In this document: positions 45,681-57,000 of the stretch, one piece after another
Layout: the number at the start of each line of letters is the position of its first letter
How positions within the stretch are numbered: the first letter of the stretch is position 1
DNA from: Immersiella caudata
Taxonomy: Eukaryota; Ascomycota; Sordariomycetes; Sordariales; Lasiosphaeriaceae
DNA length: 64,000 nucleotides
Direction: 5' to 3'
Assembly: GCA_030512335.1 (NCBI GenBank)
Contig: JAULSU010000002.1
Span: forward strand, 3,534,001 to 3,598,000
The notes under the pieces: generated by a model
What the model was told of the DNA's origin: nothing
Databases searched by the model: none
Seen by the model: only the letters and a program-made list of their open reading frames with translations
Translations under genes and position numbers: made by a program

Positions 45681-46115
45681 ATTGGTTGAAGGAACGTTCA
45701 ACCAAAACCAACATTAGAAGCGTCAAATTTCGATAGATCGCGAGGCGCCAGCGGTCGTTATTGTATATGATATCCGGCCGGATTTGGAGTAGCACAACCA
45801 CATGGGTACGACAGGTGTCTGGTGCAGGCGGTGTTATCCCGCCAATGATATTGTAGATTAATGAGGAATGCAACGAGAGGAAGTGGCAAAACGACGCGAG
45901 CTCGCTGTATATGATGGGATACTGACGGGGGCGCATGCGGGCATGTTCGTACCGGATGGCATGGTATAACGAATGTTCGCAATAAATTGCATTTGTACAT
46001 TTACTCTGATTTCTTCGGTAGAAGCCGAGATGTCTTGATGGCCCAGAATGCCGGGTATTTCCTGCGCAGTCCTCAACTCCAAACGCCAATTGCAGCAAAA
46101 TAAACATAACATCAT
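45681..46115. other. Convergent 3' region
   Basis: About 435 bp between the stops of the mannosyltransferase (plus) and WD40 (minus) genes. It contains both 3' untranslated regions; no other feature is supported. Confidence 0.5.
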
Positions 46116-47283
46116 TTACTCCCCAAACACCGTAGCCACCCCTGACGTGCCGCCTACGCAAAACTGATCGCCAAACCCCCCATCCTTCCAATCAATACAA
46201 CTAACCACATTCTTCTTCTCTTTCTCCTTTCCGTCCTTCCCAATCACCCTCTTCCTCCCTTCCCCCGCCGGTCCCCAAGGCACGCTCACCTTCGCCACCA
46301 CCTTTCCCGTCAACAAACCCCACGCCCAAACCCTCCCCTCTCCTCCCTCTCCTGCCATCTCATCCCCCGCAACAACCCACCTCTCCCTACCCCCCAGCAA
46401 ACTCTGCACCCTCAACTCCTCATTCCTCCACCCCTCGTCCTCATACTTCCTCAAACAAGCCCCATCCCTCCGATCCATCAATCTCATCTTACTATCCAGC
46501 CCCCCCACCAGCACCGTCTTTCCATCCCTACTCAAACACAAACTCGTCACACTCGCCCCAATCACATCCGTAACGCACCGTCCCATCCGCGCATCATAAC
46601 CCCTAACCCGCCCATCTACGCTACCCACGATTATCTCCCCTCCCGTTTCCCTCCCAGCCACAATACTAGTCACCGCATCCTTCGCCCCATCCAGTACCAT
46701 CACGGGCTTGTGCCCCTGCGATCGCAAATCCCAGATTCGCACCGTGCAGTCTATTCCCCCCGAGAGCGCGAGACTGTCGTCCACCCCGGCGAAGGTAACA
46801 GTGTTGATTCTGCCGGTGTGGCTGTGAGGAGGAATGCCGCCGAGTCGGCGGATAGTTTGCGCCGTGGCGACGTCCCAGACGAAAACGGCGCGGTCGCCAC
46901 CGGCGGAGAGAAAGGTGGAGTTGGAGGAGGCGACGGAGAGGGATAGAACGTCATAGCCGTGGGCGGAGTAGGATTGGATGAGGCGGGCTTGGGGTATCGG
47001 TTTTGGTATCGCTGGTGTGGCGGGGGGGGTGATGGAGTTGGAGGTGGGGGGTGCGCTGGTGGAGGAGGGGTTGTACAGGCGGATGGAGCGGTCGGCGGAG
47101 CCGGTGAGAACGTAGGCGGAGGGGGAGGCGGAATAAGTGACTGCGTGGACGGGGCCTGTGCTGGGGCGGCTGGTTAGTAACGGGTTCGCATACGATAGAC
47201 AGAAAAGGGGAGGGGGCAAAGCAGGCAGACAGACCGTTGGAACCCAGGAGCTGGGCGATGGGGCGTTGTGGAAAGTCGGGCAT
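46116..47283 (-). CDS. WD40 protein, MORG1/WDR83-like
   Basis: Beta-propeller scaffold of about 362 residues. Exon 1 47283-47235 and exon 2 47155-46116, with a 79-bp GT-AG intron; the join restores LLGSNGPVHAVTYSASPS. Repeated WD units are visible: VLTGSADRSIRLYN, FLSAGGDRAVFVWDVA, LALSGGIDCTVRIWDLRSQ, IIVGSVDGRVRGYDAR, VLVGGLDSKMRLMDRR and CVGGTSGVATVFGE. The order and spacing match the mitogen-activated protein kinase organizer (MORG1/WDR83) type, so a scaffold role in signalling or splicing is inferred by similarity. The C-terminal half has charged loops rich in Lys and Glu. Assignment to this subfamily is moderate, to WD40 firm. Confidence 0.88.
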
Positions 47284-48069
47284 GGTGCGCGGCGGCAGAC
47301 CGAGGACGTTGCCGTTGTGTGGCTTAGTACATGCACATTATTACCATGATGTGTGGTAATTAATGTGTTGGTTGGTTGGGGAGACGCCTGCGGAAAAAAA
47401 ACCCGCCCGCAGTTTGTTCGCGCGCGGCGGCTCGCACAGGCAGGTCGTGGACGGACTCAGCCTTACGTGAATTTACAGTGCGGCGCGTTTTGGTGGCCTT
47501 CTAGAAGGAAGCTAGAACAGCTGACACGCAGCGGGAAAGCGGCCCGAGATCTCGAGGTGACAGTTGCCAAGATACGCCGCAGTATTTCATCCAATCGGTT
47601 AGACCACGCCAGTCCCCACTTCAACCAGGCGAACTTCAAGGGGACTTGGGTACGACGCTCCGACGTGACGACCAGTCGTGCTTACGGGGGACGATGATCC
47701 AAACAACTCGTCTCAACTGATTGGTTCGCTGTAAGCCCCTTTCTTCCACCGGGCAGCGCTCTCTGCTGGCTATCTTCCAAAGTATTTACTACATACATGC
47801 ACCGGGTATTCCTGTTCAATGTTTCGCCCGATCTAGCTTTTCGCTCGGGTCCTCTTGAGGTGTGCCTGGGACCTGTTTTTCCGCCGCTGTTACCTGTCCT
47901 AGAAAAAAATCCAGCCAACGCCATGTACAATGCATACCAGGGGCACCTTAATGACCCTCCGATCCCGCCCGTTAATTTCTGAAAACATATACAATAGAAA
48001 GAAAAGTAACAAGGGAAGCGGTATATAGATGATAGAAATCGTGAAACATCATAAAGTAAAAATCCCCAT
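47284..48069. other. Intergenic region between WD40 gene start and zinc-cluster gene stop
   Basis: Both flanking genes are on the minus strand, so this 786-bp gap holds the WD40 promoter and the 3' untranslated region of the regulator. No gene supported here. Confidence 0.5.
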
Positions 48070-51048
48070 CTAAACAGACACACTTCCACTGTATGCTCTC
48101 GATACCGCATATACGCAGTCCATTTCCTGAGAGAACCGAGTTTCCAAAGCATCGGGGATCTGCCAGCGCAGCCCTGTGGGCAGCTTCCTCTCGCTCTGAC
48201 CATCGTCATGGTGCATGTAGACACGCACCCCTAGAATGGGAGGGCTGTTAAGTACACCTAGGTTCGCCGCCGAGTCTTCAGCCATGTAGGCCGCACGATC
48301 CCGGAGGCTTACCAGCTTGTCGAGGCGGTGGTCCATGGCCATTCTGTGAATTTTCGCATCCTCCCAGAGGCTCCCCAGAACTTCCAGCACGCTGTGAGCG
48401 AGCGCGAGACCATCAACGAGGCGTCCAAGATCTCGCACACCACCTTCCGCCGACAGCACATCGATCACCTCGATAATGGCAGAGCTGGTGAACGGCGGTG
48501 GCATGCTGGAGCGTCCCATTCCGCTGTCCTTGGCAACTGCGCACACAACATCAAGCGCCTTGTGCGCATGGTCCTGCGCAACCCATACGTGATGCAGCCG
48601 TGTCGCGGTTGTCAGAAACCGCGGTTGCACATGGCGGTGCAGCTTGATCATAGTCAAATGGTAGACCAGGTGCATCAAGATAAAAGTCCCCTGGTCCTCT
48701 CTTGCAATGGTCCCAAGGTTTGTTGGTGAAAACTCAAAGGCTGGCGGGATGGATGACTTCCAGTCGTCGAGCCGTGACATTGTACTGTGATGGAACTTGG
48801 AGAAGTCAAAGTGCGTGGCTCGGCGCGACAACCTGCAGATTGTTGTCATAGCCTCCCCCCACACCGCTACGACCTCAACTAAGTAGCCCATGATTCCTAC
48901 TCCGACGCGTGACCGTGTGAGCGAAGAAAAGTGCGGCTCGAATGCGGGCGTTTGCACCGTTCGCCCGTCCTCGAAACTCCGGACATCGGCAGGGAGGCTG
49001 GCAAAAATGTCCTCAACGTTGAGGATAGCCATTCGAGTCGGAAACAGACCATTCAAGCGCTCCAGGAGGAAGCACGACCAGAATGTCCTGCTCCTGCACT
49101 CTGAGTATGTTGCCTTCGTCAGGCCGTAGGGGAAAGCCGCTAGAGTTGCGTCTTGGGACTCGGCAAGGGGGAGGTTTAGCTGCAGACAAGTCGCAGCCGA
49201 GATGGCCGCGCTGGTCATGTCGTTGCTGTCGCTTGGTCGTGAAGCAGAGAGATAATAGAGCGAGAGTAGAAGCCGCGTCTGGACGAGTTGCAGCGACAAG
49301 GTGGCATGGTCGGCGGCATAGCGAGCAACCTGCGAGTACTCGTGAGCAATGTTCCTCGCTCCGCCCGAGAGGCGGAGGCCGATAGCGAGGACGCTATAGA
49401 CGAGCATCAGGTCTTCTGGTGATTTTCTGTGAGCGTTGTTCTGCACCCAGGACGTGAACGCCTTCTCGGGGAGGAAGCGGAGGGCCGCAGCATCGGTATG
49501 GGCGAAGAACGATGACAAAGTGCTGGTCACGGACTGAGGGTCGGAGACGTACGGGTCTGTTTGCCAGGCTCGGCACAAGACGTCCTCGTGAATACGAGGC
49601 AGCTCTGGCTGATGCCACGAGAGAGCAGATCGCGCCGTGTCGGGCGTTGGAGCCATCGGGGATCGGGGACCCGCCGTCGGCGTGAAGTGCTCGTAGCCCA
49701 TTCGGATGCGCTTGGCAGGGCCGACCAGGTCGGGGCTCCCAGGACGAAGCGTCGTTCGGGGGGAGATGGACTCGCTCGAGTGGCTGCTCGGCCGGATGAC
49801 GTGGTCGGGCGGAGGTCGAATGATGCCACCCACCCGGCGCGTGTCTTCTGGCTCGGCCGGGGGAGTTGAAGGGGACGTGTTGTGGCCGCCTCTAGGGCTG
49901 TAGCAAGTCTCTCGTGTTAGACACAACACCAATCGTTCGTGGCCATTCGTCGACGGTTGCCTCCAGGTGTTCACTTACGCATTCTTGAATGTGCAAACCC
50001 GGCCGAATTTCTCGCACTGCACACATCGAGGATAATCTGGGTCACATTTGATCTTCTTCTCGCGGCAGGTCACGCAGGCGATAGCCAACCTCTTGCGCGG
50101 CTTTCCGGCTTTCGTCACTCCCCAGTGCGCCGTAACCGCCTCACCGTCGATAACCGTCTTGCAGTGGCTCCCATCGTCGTAGAAGTAGCACATTCCCTCT
50201 CCTGGAACCTCCGCTGCCTTCACAAACCTAGGTAGGAAGTGAGTTCCCGTCCAGATCTTAGGGCCCAGGCCATCTTTTGAGAGCGTTATTTCTGAAATCG
50301 CTGGGCTGGACGGGGTTGTTGGGACACTCTGCGCCGACCTTTGCGGCGGCGGAAGCGGCTCTCGAGCCCTGACATCATCATCTCGGCGGGAGGTCGTGAG
50401 CGGCGGTGGGAATCGCTCCGGGCCTGTTCTGTACGGTTCCCGGCTACCATACGAAAACTCTCGGCTACTTTCCTGTGGTGAAGACCACTTGCTACTGGCA
50501 CCATAGTCTGAGCGAGTATCGGGCCTGGATGGCTCCGCCTCTCTGGAGAGCGGAGAACCTGGGCCTGGGAAGACCCGTGGAAGTGGGTGAAACGGAGCAC
50601 GCTCCTGGAACGGCGTGCTTCGAGGTGGTGGTATCTGCGCGCCTGTCGTTACTGGTGGAAAGTAGGAGGATGAAGTGGACGATCGGTCTAACGGCGAGCC
50701 AGACGAATAGCCACCCGGTCGGTCGGATGCTGGCGAGTGAAATGGCCGGACAGGCGGGGGTGGTCCAAAGAGGCTGCTCAGGGGTGGGAGCCGCGGGGCA
50801 CCGCTCTGGTCGCCAGCACCGTCCCTTCGGACATGAGACTCGTCCTGAACCTTCCCTGCGGACATGTCGCTGGCCTTGGCTGAGGGGTCATAGTTGGACA
50901 TGGGCGGAGAGAGAGGAGCAGGCGGGTTCCACGACCGCTCCTCAGAATGCCTAGAGGTATACGACGAGGAGTCTGGCGTGAGGGTCTCAGGCGGTGTATC
51001 CGGAATGGGCAAGCGGTATCGAAGGTCGGTATAGGATGCAATCCCCAT
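48070..51048 (-). CDS. Zn2Cys6 transcription factor with fungal-specific TF domain
   Basis: Regulator of about 965 residues in two exons, 51048-49979 and 49897-48070, with an 81-bp GT-AG intron directly after the zinc cluster (join NA to PRGGHNTSP). Residues 1-270 are Pro/Ser-rich and disordered. The zinc cluster is Cys 325, 328, 335, 342, 345 and 352 (ACVTCREKKIKC ... CVQCEKFGRVC). A short conserved-looking block with Cys287 and Cys296 (CYFYDDGSHC), then TKAGKPRKRL, precedes it. The C-terminal region (SFFAHTD through GEAMTTICRL) is the fungal-specific TF domain. The late-placed zinc cluster with its upstream motif resembles the RosA/NosA group of developmental regulators, a low-confidence inference. 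The start at 51048 is the first ATG of the frame. The ~13 kb upstream has no gene. Confidence 0.9.
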
Positions 51049-54000
51049 TGAGAAGAGCGTCGGCGGGACAGGAGCAGATGCGTGCGGGCGTCTGTCTCAT
51101 AGCCCTCTCGGGGAGGCAAGCGGCGCGAGACTTTAAGGGGCGTGCTCTGTTGTTGGCAAACAGGGGAGAGGACTGGGACTCAGAAGGGAAGAAGGCTGAA
51201 GGAGGCCAGCAGCTAGATATTCGCCCGGATAAACCTCGAGGAGCGGGCGAGGCGCAGTCCACAAACTGACGGGCGTGCCGCCAAGGCCCAGTGGGAGGTG
51301 CGTACCCAGGCCCGGATAATTGAGCAGTCAAGCGAGCTGCACGGCCGATCTGTTGGCGGTCCCTAAATCTGCTTGGAGACGGCTAACAGCGTAGTCGGTA
51401 ACGGCGCTGTTCGGGACACGGGTCACTGTGGTTGAAGAAACGCGTCCGAGGCTGTCTTGATGTCGAGCTGACAAGAAAGTTGGGGAGAAGGAGGGGCGGT
51501 GGCGGTTGGAGGGCTGATGATATATTCCAGGCTCAGCCTAGCGCTGAGGAGCACCCTTTCAGCAGAGACCGGTCGTACTATCGGCCTCACTTTCAAGCAC
51601 AGTGTAATGAGATACACCGAGGCAGCGCGAGCTAACAGGCCAGGTACGGATTTGGGGGGTAGGCGGGAGGTAAGTAGCTGGGAAACCTTTCGTAAACAGG
51701 GGCCGAGGAAACGGGAAGGGCACCAACGTATATGCGAGAGGGGCTGGCCTGGTGCGTCCATGTAGTAACTTTTTTTTTTTGCTGTGAAGGCCAACCCAGC
51801 CAGCCCGGCCCAGTGGAGGGATCGTGCCTCCAGGGGAGCCCACATGTCCCGTTTCCACCGCGCTTTTCTCGCCCGTCCCTGTCAGCTACTCCGTCCAGAG
51901 AGGATTAGCACCATCTCAGAGCCGACACCGATGGCTTTCGGCAGCGCGGCATGGCGTTCACGGCCTCTGAACGGGGCAGGTACTACAAGAAGGCACGCAA
52001 TGAAGTACCGCGTGCTGGTACCGCGGCCTCTAGTGCTCTTGCCAGCGGCCCCTGCAACATCCGGAGCGCATGGGCAGCGAGGGCGTCCAAACAGACCACC
52101 GAGCTAAGGAATTTTGGATTGAGGTTGGCGCTGCCTGCATTCATCCCATTCCCCGTTTGAAAGCTAGCTGCATGGGTAGCCCATCCTGGTGGCTTGGGAC
52201 GGGAGATGGTGGGGGGTGGTGTAAGCGGGGCCTCGGGGGCGTGTCTCCTGAAGCCGACGGGGGTGCTAGAAGCGAATGGAGACAGACATGGGGGAGGCTC
52301 CACGAGGCAAAGAGGGTTCGGGAAGATAAGGAGGCCAGGGAGGGAGTGTGATTGTTGTGGTGGATGGACGGGGGATTGGGACCGGGACTGCCAGCGTCGA
52401 CAGGGACAGGGGCCCGGGCCCTCCGCCCACCCTGCCCGTCGCCAAGAGCAGGGGAATAAGGGAATGCCTTCAACAGACCGGGTGTTCATGGCTGGCAGCG
52501 GACGGGGTGGTTATTGCAACGGGCGGCTTGGAGGGCTGGGCGAGGCAGCCGTCGACCTCCAGGAGTGCGAGGGGACGGGATCCGCGGCCCAACGGTCAAT
52601 ATGCCAGAGCCCAGAGCAATAGGTGAAGCAGGTGTTCCGTCGTATGTCCGGAATGAGAGGGAGCGAAGGGAGACAGCCAAAGAGCCCGCGGCTCGCTTCA
52701 ATGCTCCAAGACGGCATCGAAATCCCAGCGGCCACCCATTGGGCTGCTGTGGCTGCTCTGGTTGCTCGCACACTGCTGTTGCCGACAGCCCCAGACAGCT
52801 TCGTGGCCAGCCATTTGCGCTCTTCTGGAACTTGATCTGTTGCTGGCGCCACATCTTGCATCTCTGGGAGGCCTTGCCGCCTCGTGCTGGCATCGTTGTC
52901 GTTGCTTTCCGGCGAGCGGCTGCGAGACCTGCGTCAAGGGTGAGACCTTGGGCGAGCATCGACTTCAGGAGGACTCGGGGAACCCCTGCACTCGCAGCTA
53001 TGCGAGGCCATGTCCACGCTTGGTGGGGAGTCTCAGCGAGGTACCCGCTCTGGGTGCTCAACGATGCATCGGGCGCTCATCATCACATCATCCCACGGCC
53101 GCAGCAAGCTGGGAATGCATAAACCGTAGAGGCTTCCCGTCGTAGGCTTTTCTCGTTGCGGCACACAGTACCGCACCGTGCGGACGGCAAAGTTCCCCTC
53201 TTCTGTTCACCTCGATATGTTGTTCGTTGGCAACCCTCAGCAGGTTCCTGGGGTTCGTGACGGCACGGAAATTCTCCGTAACATCTCCAACACTTGGTTC
53301 CGGATCGCAGTCGCTGGGGAGCCGGTCGCATCGCTTAGCCGGGTTCGTTTGGAGATCCCTTCTGCTCAACCTTGGCTTTCTGCTGAGAGGTAGGCAGGGC
53401 AAAAGAGGCAAAAGGCCATCTCAGCATTTTGGAGCTGAGATGCAAGTGGGAAATTTAGGCGGGGCTCGGCATGCGGGCCAGCATGACAACACGGGAAACT
53501 GGAAACTGGCAATTACGCACGGCATGGCTGTCGCTGCGGTTTGTGGTTCAGGTCCCTTTGTCGCTGCTCTGGCCCGCTCCTGCCTCCAACCTCCAGCTCC
53601 AGTTGAGCGGCGATGCTCTTTCCTTGGACCTTGAAGCACCATCTCAAAGCCCGTGCCGTCCCGGTGAAAGTTACGGGTCACGAGCATGACTTCCATTTGA
53701 TCACCTCCAAACTAGTGGGATGCAAATTCGAGTGCATGTGTGTCCAATTCTACCAACAATTTGCTGCACACTGCCACCGCAGTGCCGTTTCCCCAGATTG
53801 CTTTCATCTCACCTTCACCTGAGCAGCTTCAACCCCCAAATAACTCGCATTTCCTCGTACAAATTTTCCGAGTCTGCCTCGAACATAGTGTTGACTGCGA
53901 GAGACAACAACGCGTCCACACACAAACTTGCGGCGCGGATAGGAGTTGGTTGCTGGCGCTCGGCTCGTCCATCCAGTCGATGGGCCAGAAGTCTCACCAA

Positions 54001-57000
54001 GAGAGACCACCCTTTTGCTCGGCACACTCGACACTGGAAGCACAGCATACCCTGCGCCTGCACCTGCTTAGGCCACCACACCTCGATTGTGCGTGCCGTG
54101 GCTCCGTGGGCTGTGAGCTGCGACGACAACCCTGCAGCACCATGTATAACAGAAGGCTGATAAGACGGGTTCGGCATGTCGTTGTTAGCTCGATCCCAAT
54201 CCCCTGGGATCTATGATGTGGAGCTCTGGACGCGCAGCCAGCCGTGCACCCAAAGGTCTTTTCAGTAGCGCTCCCCCTCTGACCGGCGCGAGACCCACAG
54301 AGCATGGAGGCCGGCGCGAAAACCCCTCCGACTCTCCACCGCCCGCTTGGGCGCCCCAATCCCGTAGCGGCGCATAAATGATCGCCGGAGGGGTTTTACG
54401 GGACTTGCTGAGCTCAGTTTCCGCCGTTCCGCGGCTCGCAGACCCAGCTGTTGCCGCCAACGAAGCGACTACTTGGGACGAACGCCCAGCTGTGGGCGCT
54501 GCTAGAGACGGCCCGACGACACAATCATCCGCACCGCGCAGTGAGAACCGCCGTAGGCATCGATTGCTTTGAAGGGACTCTCTTCAAATCACCCCAGACC
54601 GAGCCCGGACGTTTCGCTGTGCTCTGGAGGAGGGCGGGAGGCCGGCCACAGATTGTCGCTTACGCCCCGCGCTGGTACCCCATTGCTGCGATTACCGAGA
54701 TAACCCGTCCAAGCGATTGCGTACTGGGCGCTACGCCGTTCCTACACTGCCAGGTCAGCTCCAGGAACACCAGAGACATTCACCCGGAATCATGGGTAAT
54801 TATGGGCAGAGGAGCACCTGCAAGCAGCGCCTCTCGTGACCGCAACCAACGGTGTTTGTCCGGCCATCGGGTATATTGTCCAGCAGAACCAACTGCCTCA
54901 GCATCTCAACCGCCAGGCGAAACATTGGCTCACGGCTCGCCCTTCATGTGCCGAAAATCTCCAACATGGCTCTGCTGCGGGTTTGCATCACGACGCTGGG
55001 ATGAAGGGCCGCCAAATGATCGACCTCAGCCGCTTTCATTGACCCGCCCGGCACGGATAGCCGCACTGCGAAAAAGGGCGAGGGGCGCGGTCGCTGACTG
55101 GACACTACTCCAGGCTCACAGCGCCTGCGCAAACCCAAACTTTTGTGCCGAAGCGAATTCGGCAGATGGACATGGACGGCCATAGCAGGGCATTGTTTAC
55201 TCCCATCTTGGCGCTTACCAGACTTCTCGACAACGTCCAATTCTTGTGAGACAGCGGCAGCCTTGGAGACAGTTGTTTCGGGTTGGCCTTCGGGTTTTGC
55301 TTTTCCTTTTCCCGTAATGATAACCATGATTGGTCGCCCCTCGCGAGCCTACGGATAGCATCAGGCTCCAAGCCGAGTTATTCTGCTGTGCGACTCGAGC
55401 ATCGGAGCTTTCTCGAGATGAGACATGGCGATCTGCCAGTGGCACTTGCAGTATATCTGGCATTCGCTGGCGGAAGATATCCAGTGCCCTCCCGTTTTAC
55501 AAACTTCTCGGCTCACTAGGGATCGCCAATGCGGAATCGTCGCACCATCGCCGTCTGTGATCGGGATCACAAGTCAACAGCTGGGTCGTTGTGATCCCAG
55601 GGGATCCCAGTCGAGACGAAAGCCAGTCATTCAGGAAGCGGGAGAAATGGGTTGGCCGTCTATGAGAAAGACAAGGAACTTGAATGACAGATTATGTCCT
55701 CTGGAGGCATGGGCTACTTCCGGCCATGGGGGTAGGGAAGAATGTCCAACTTCTCTTGCGTACCAGTCCTCGAGTATCCCGACTCTCAACGATTTGACAA
55801 TACGACATCAGAGGAGGGCGTGGTGTCCTAATGCAGAGAAAGGTGAACCATGGCCGCAACCGAGAATCCGATTGGCTCGCCTCGGGGCAGCCAACTGACA
55901 TGTTTTCCCCTTCCCGGAACGACCTGCAGATGTCGGCTCTCAAGCCTTCGCAGCCGAAAGCGAGGGCAAAACGGCATGCAGGTGATGGCCACCTGGCAGC
56001 TTGGTTGGAAGCTGGCAAGCCGCTTATCCTTTTCCAATAACAACTCGCCCCCGGCACTTTTGAGGAAACACCAACCAGCGAAAACATCAGCTGCCATGCT
56101 CTGGCTGCCGCTGCTTGTGGAGTGAGTGGTGGGGGTAAGAGCCCCTCACAGGGATTGCGGTGCGGCGTTCGCGTAAGCGTCAGACGAGATTCGATTCGAT
56201 CTTTCATCTGATGCGGCGACTCCATCCTCCAAACATCAGATGCCGAGCCCAAGGGGTGCGCAAAAAAGAGGAGAGGCATGATAAACTACCGATCCGGCTT
56301 AGCTCCTTCACCAACTGTCAAGGGTCCTTTCGATCTTCTGGTTCCTCGTCCCGCTTCCGCCGCTGGCGTATCCTTCGTCGCCCCGATCCGGACAGGCCTG
56401 AGAACCTGCGTTGACAAGCCACTACAAAGTAAAGGTCCCAAAGTCGACAAGCAAGCTGTCCCTTCAAAAGCAAACATAACAAAACCATCAAACTCTGTGG
56501 ACAGTCCGGATAGACTTGCAAGCATCGGTCATGATTTTGTCTGCCTGCACTTGACTAACACACATTGCCAGTATGCAGGCGCGGAACTCCCTTCTCTGTC
56601 CAAGGGCAGATGCCGTCATCTCGTTAATCGTACCCCCTTGATGTTGGCGGCCATAGACCACCAATAGTCTCGCACAATTAACATCAGACAGGGCCCTAGC
56701 CACAAAAACTGCCCAACAAACAATATTCATGCAAATGGTTCCTCCTATGAGACAAGGAGCCGGCCTAAGATCGACGTTTAAACTCAAAGCCGCTCAACTT
56801 GATCACTCACCGTCGGCAGGAGGTTTCTCCATTCCGCTGGTAGACCGCCGCCTTCGACCATCGCAGAAGCTCTAGCTGCCAATTCTCTCTTGGGCTGAAC
56901 TTCAAGGAGGTCAGAGTAAGTGTATGCCCCGTGCAGCTAATTGTCGATGTTCCCAAACCTGGCAGCAGGGAGATTCCAGAGGACGGAACTTTGTGCCCCC

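Noticed and set aside
54451..55185. 244-codon plus-strand open frame in the gene-free block
   Set aside because: Arg/Ser/Pro/Cys-rich composition, no domain, no signal or membrane segment, no promoter-like leader; consistent with a chance frame in GC-rich DNA.
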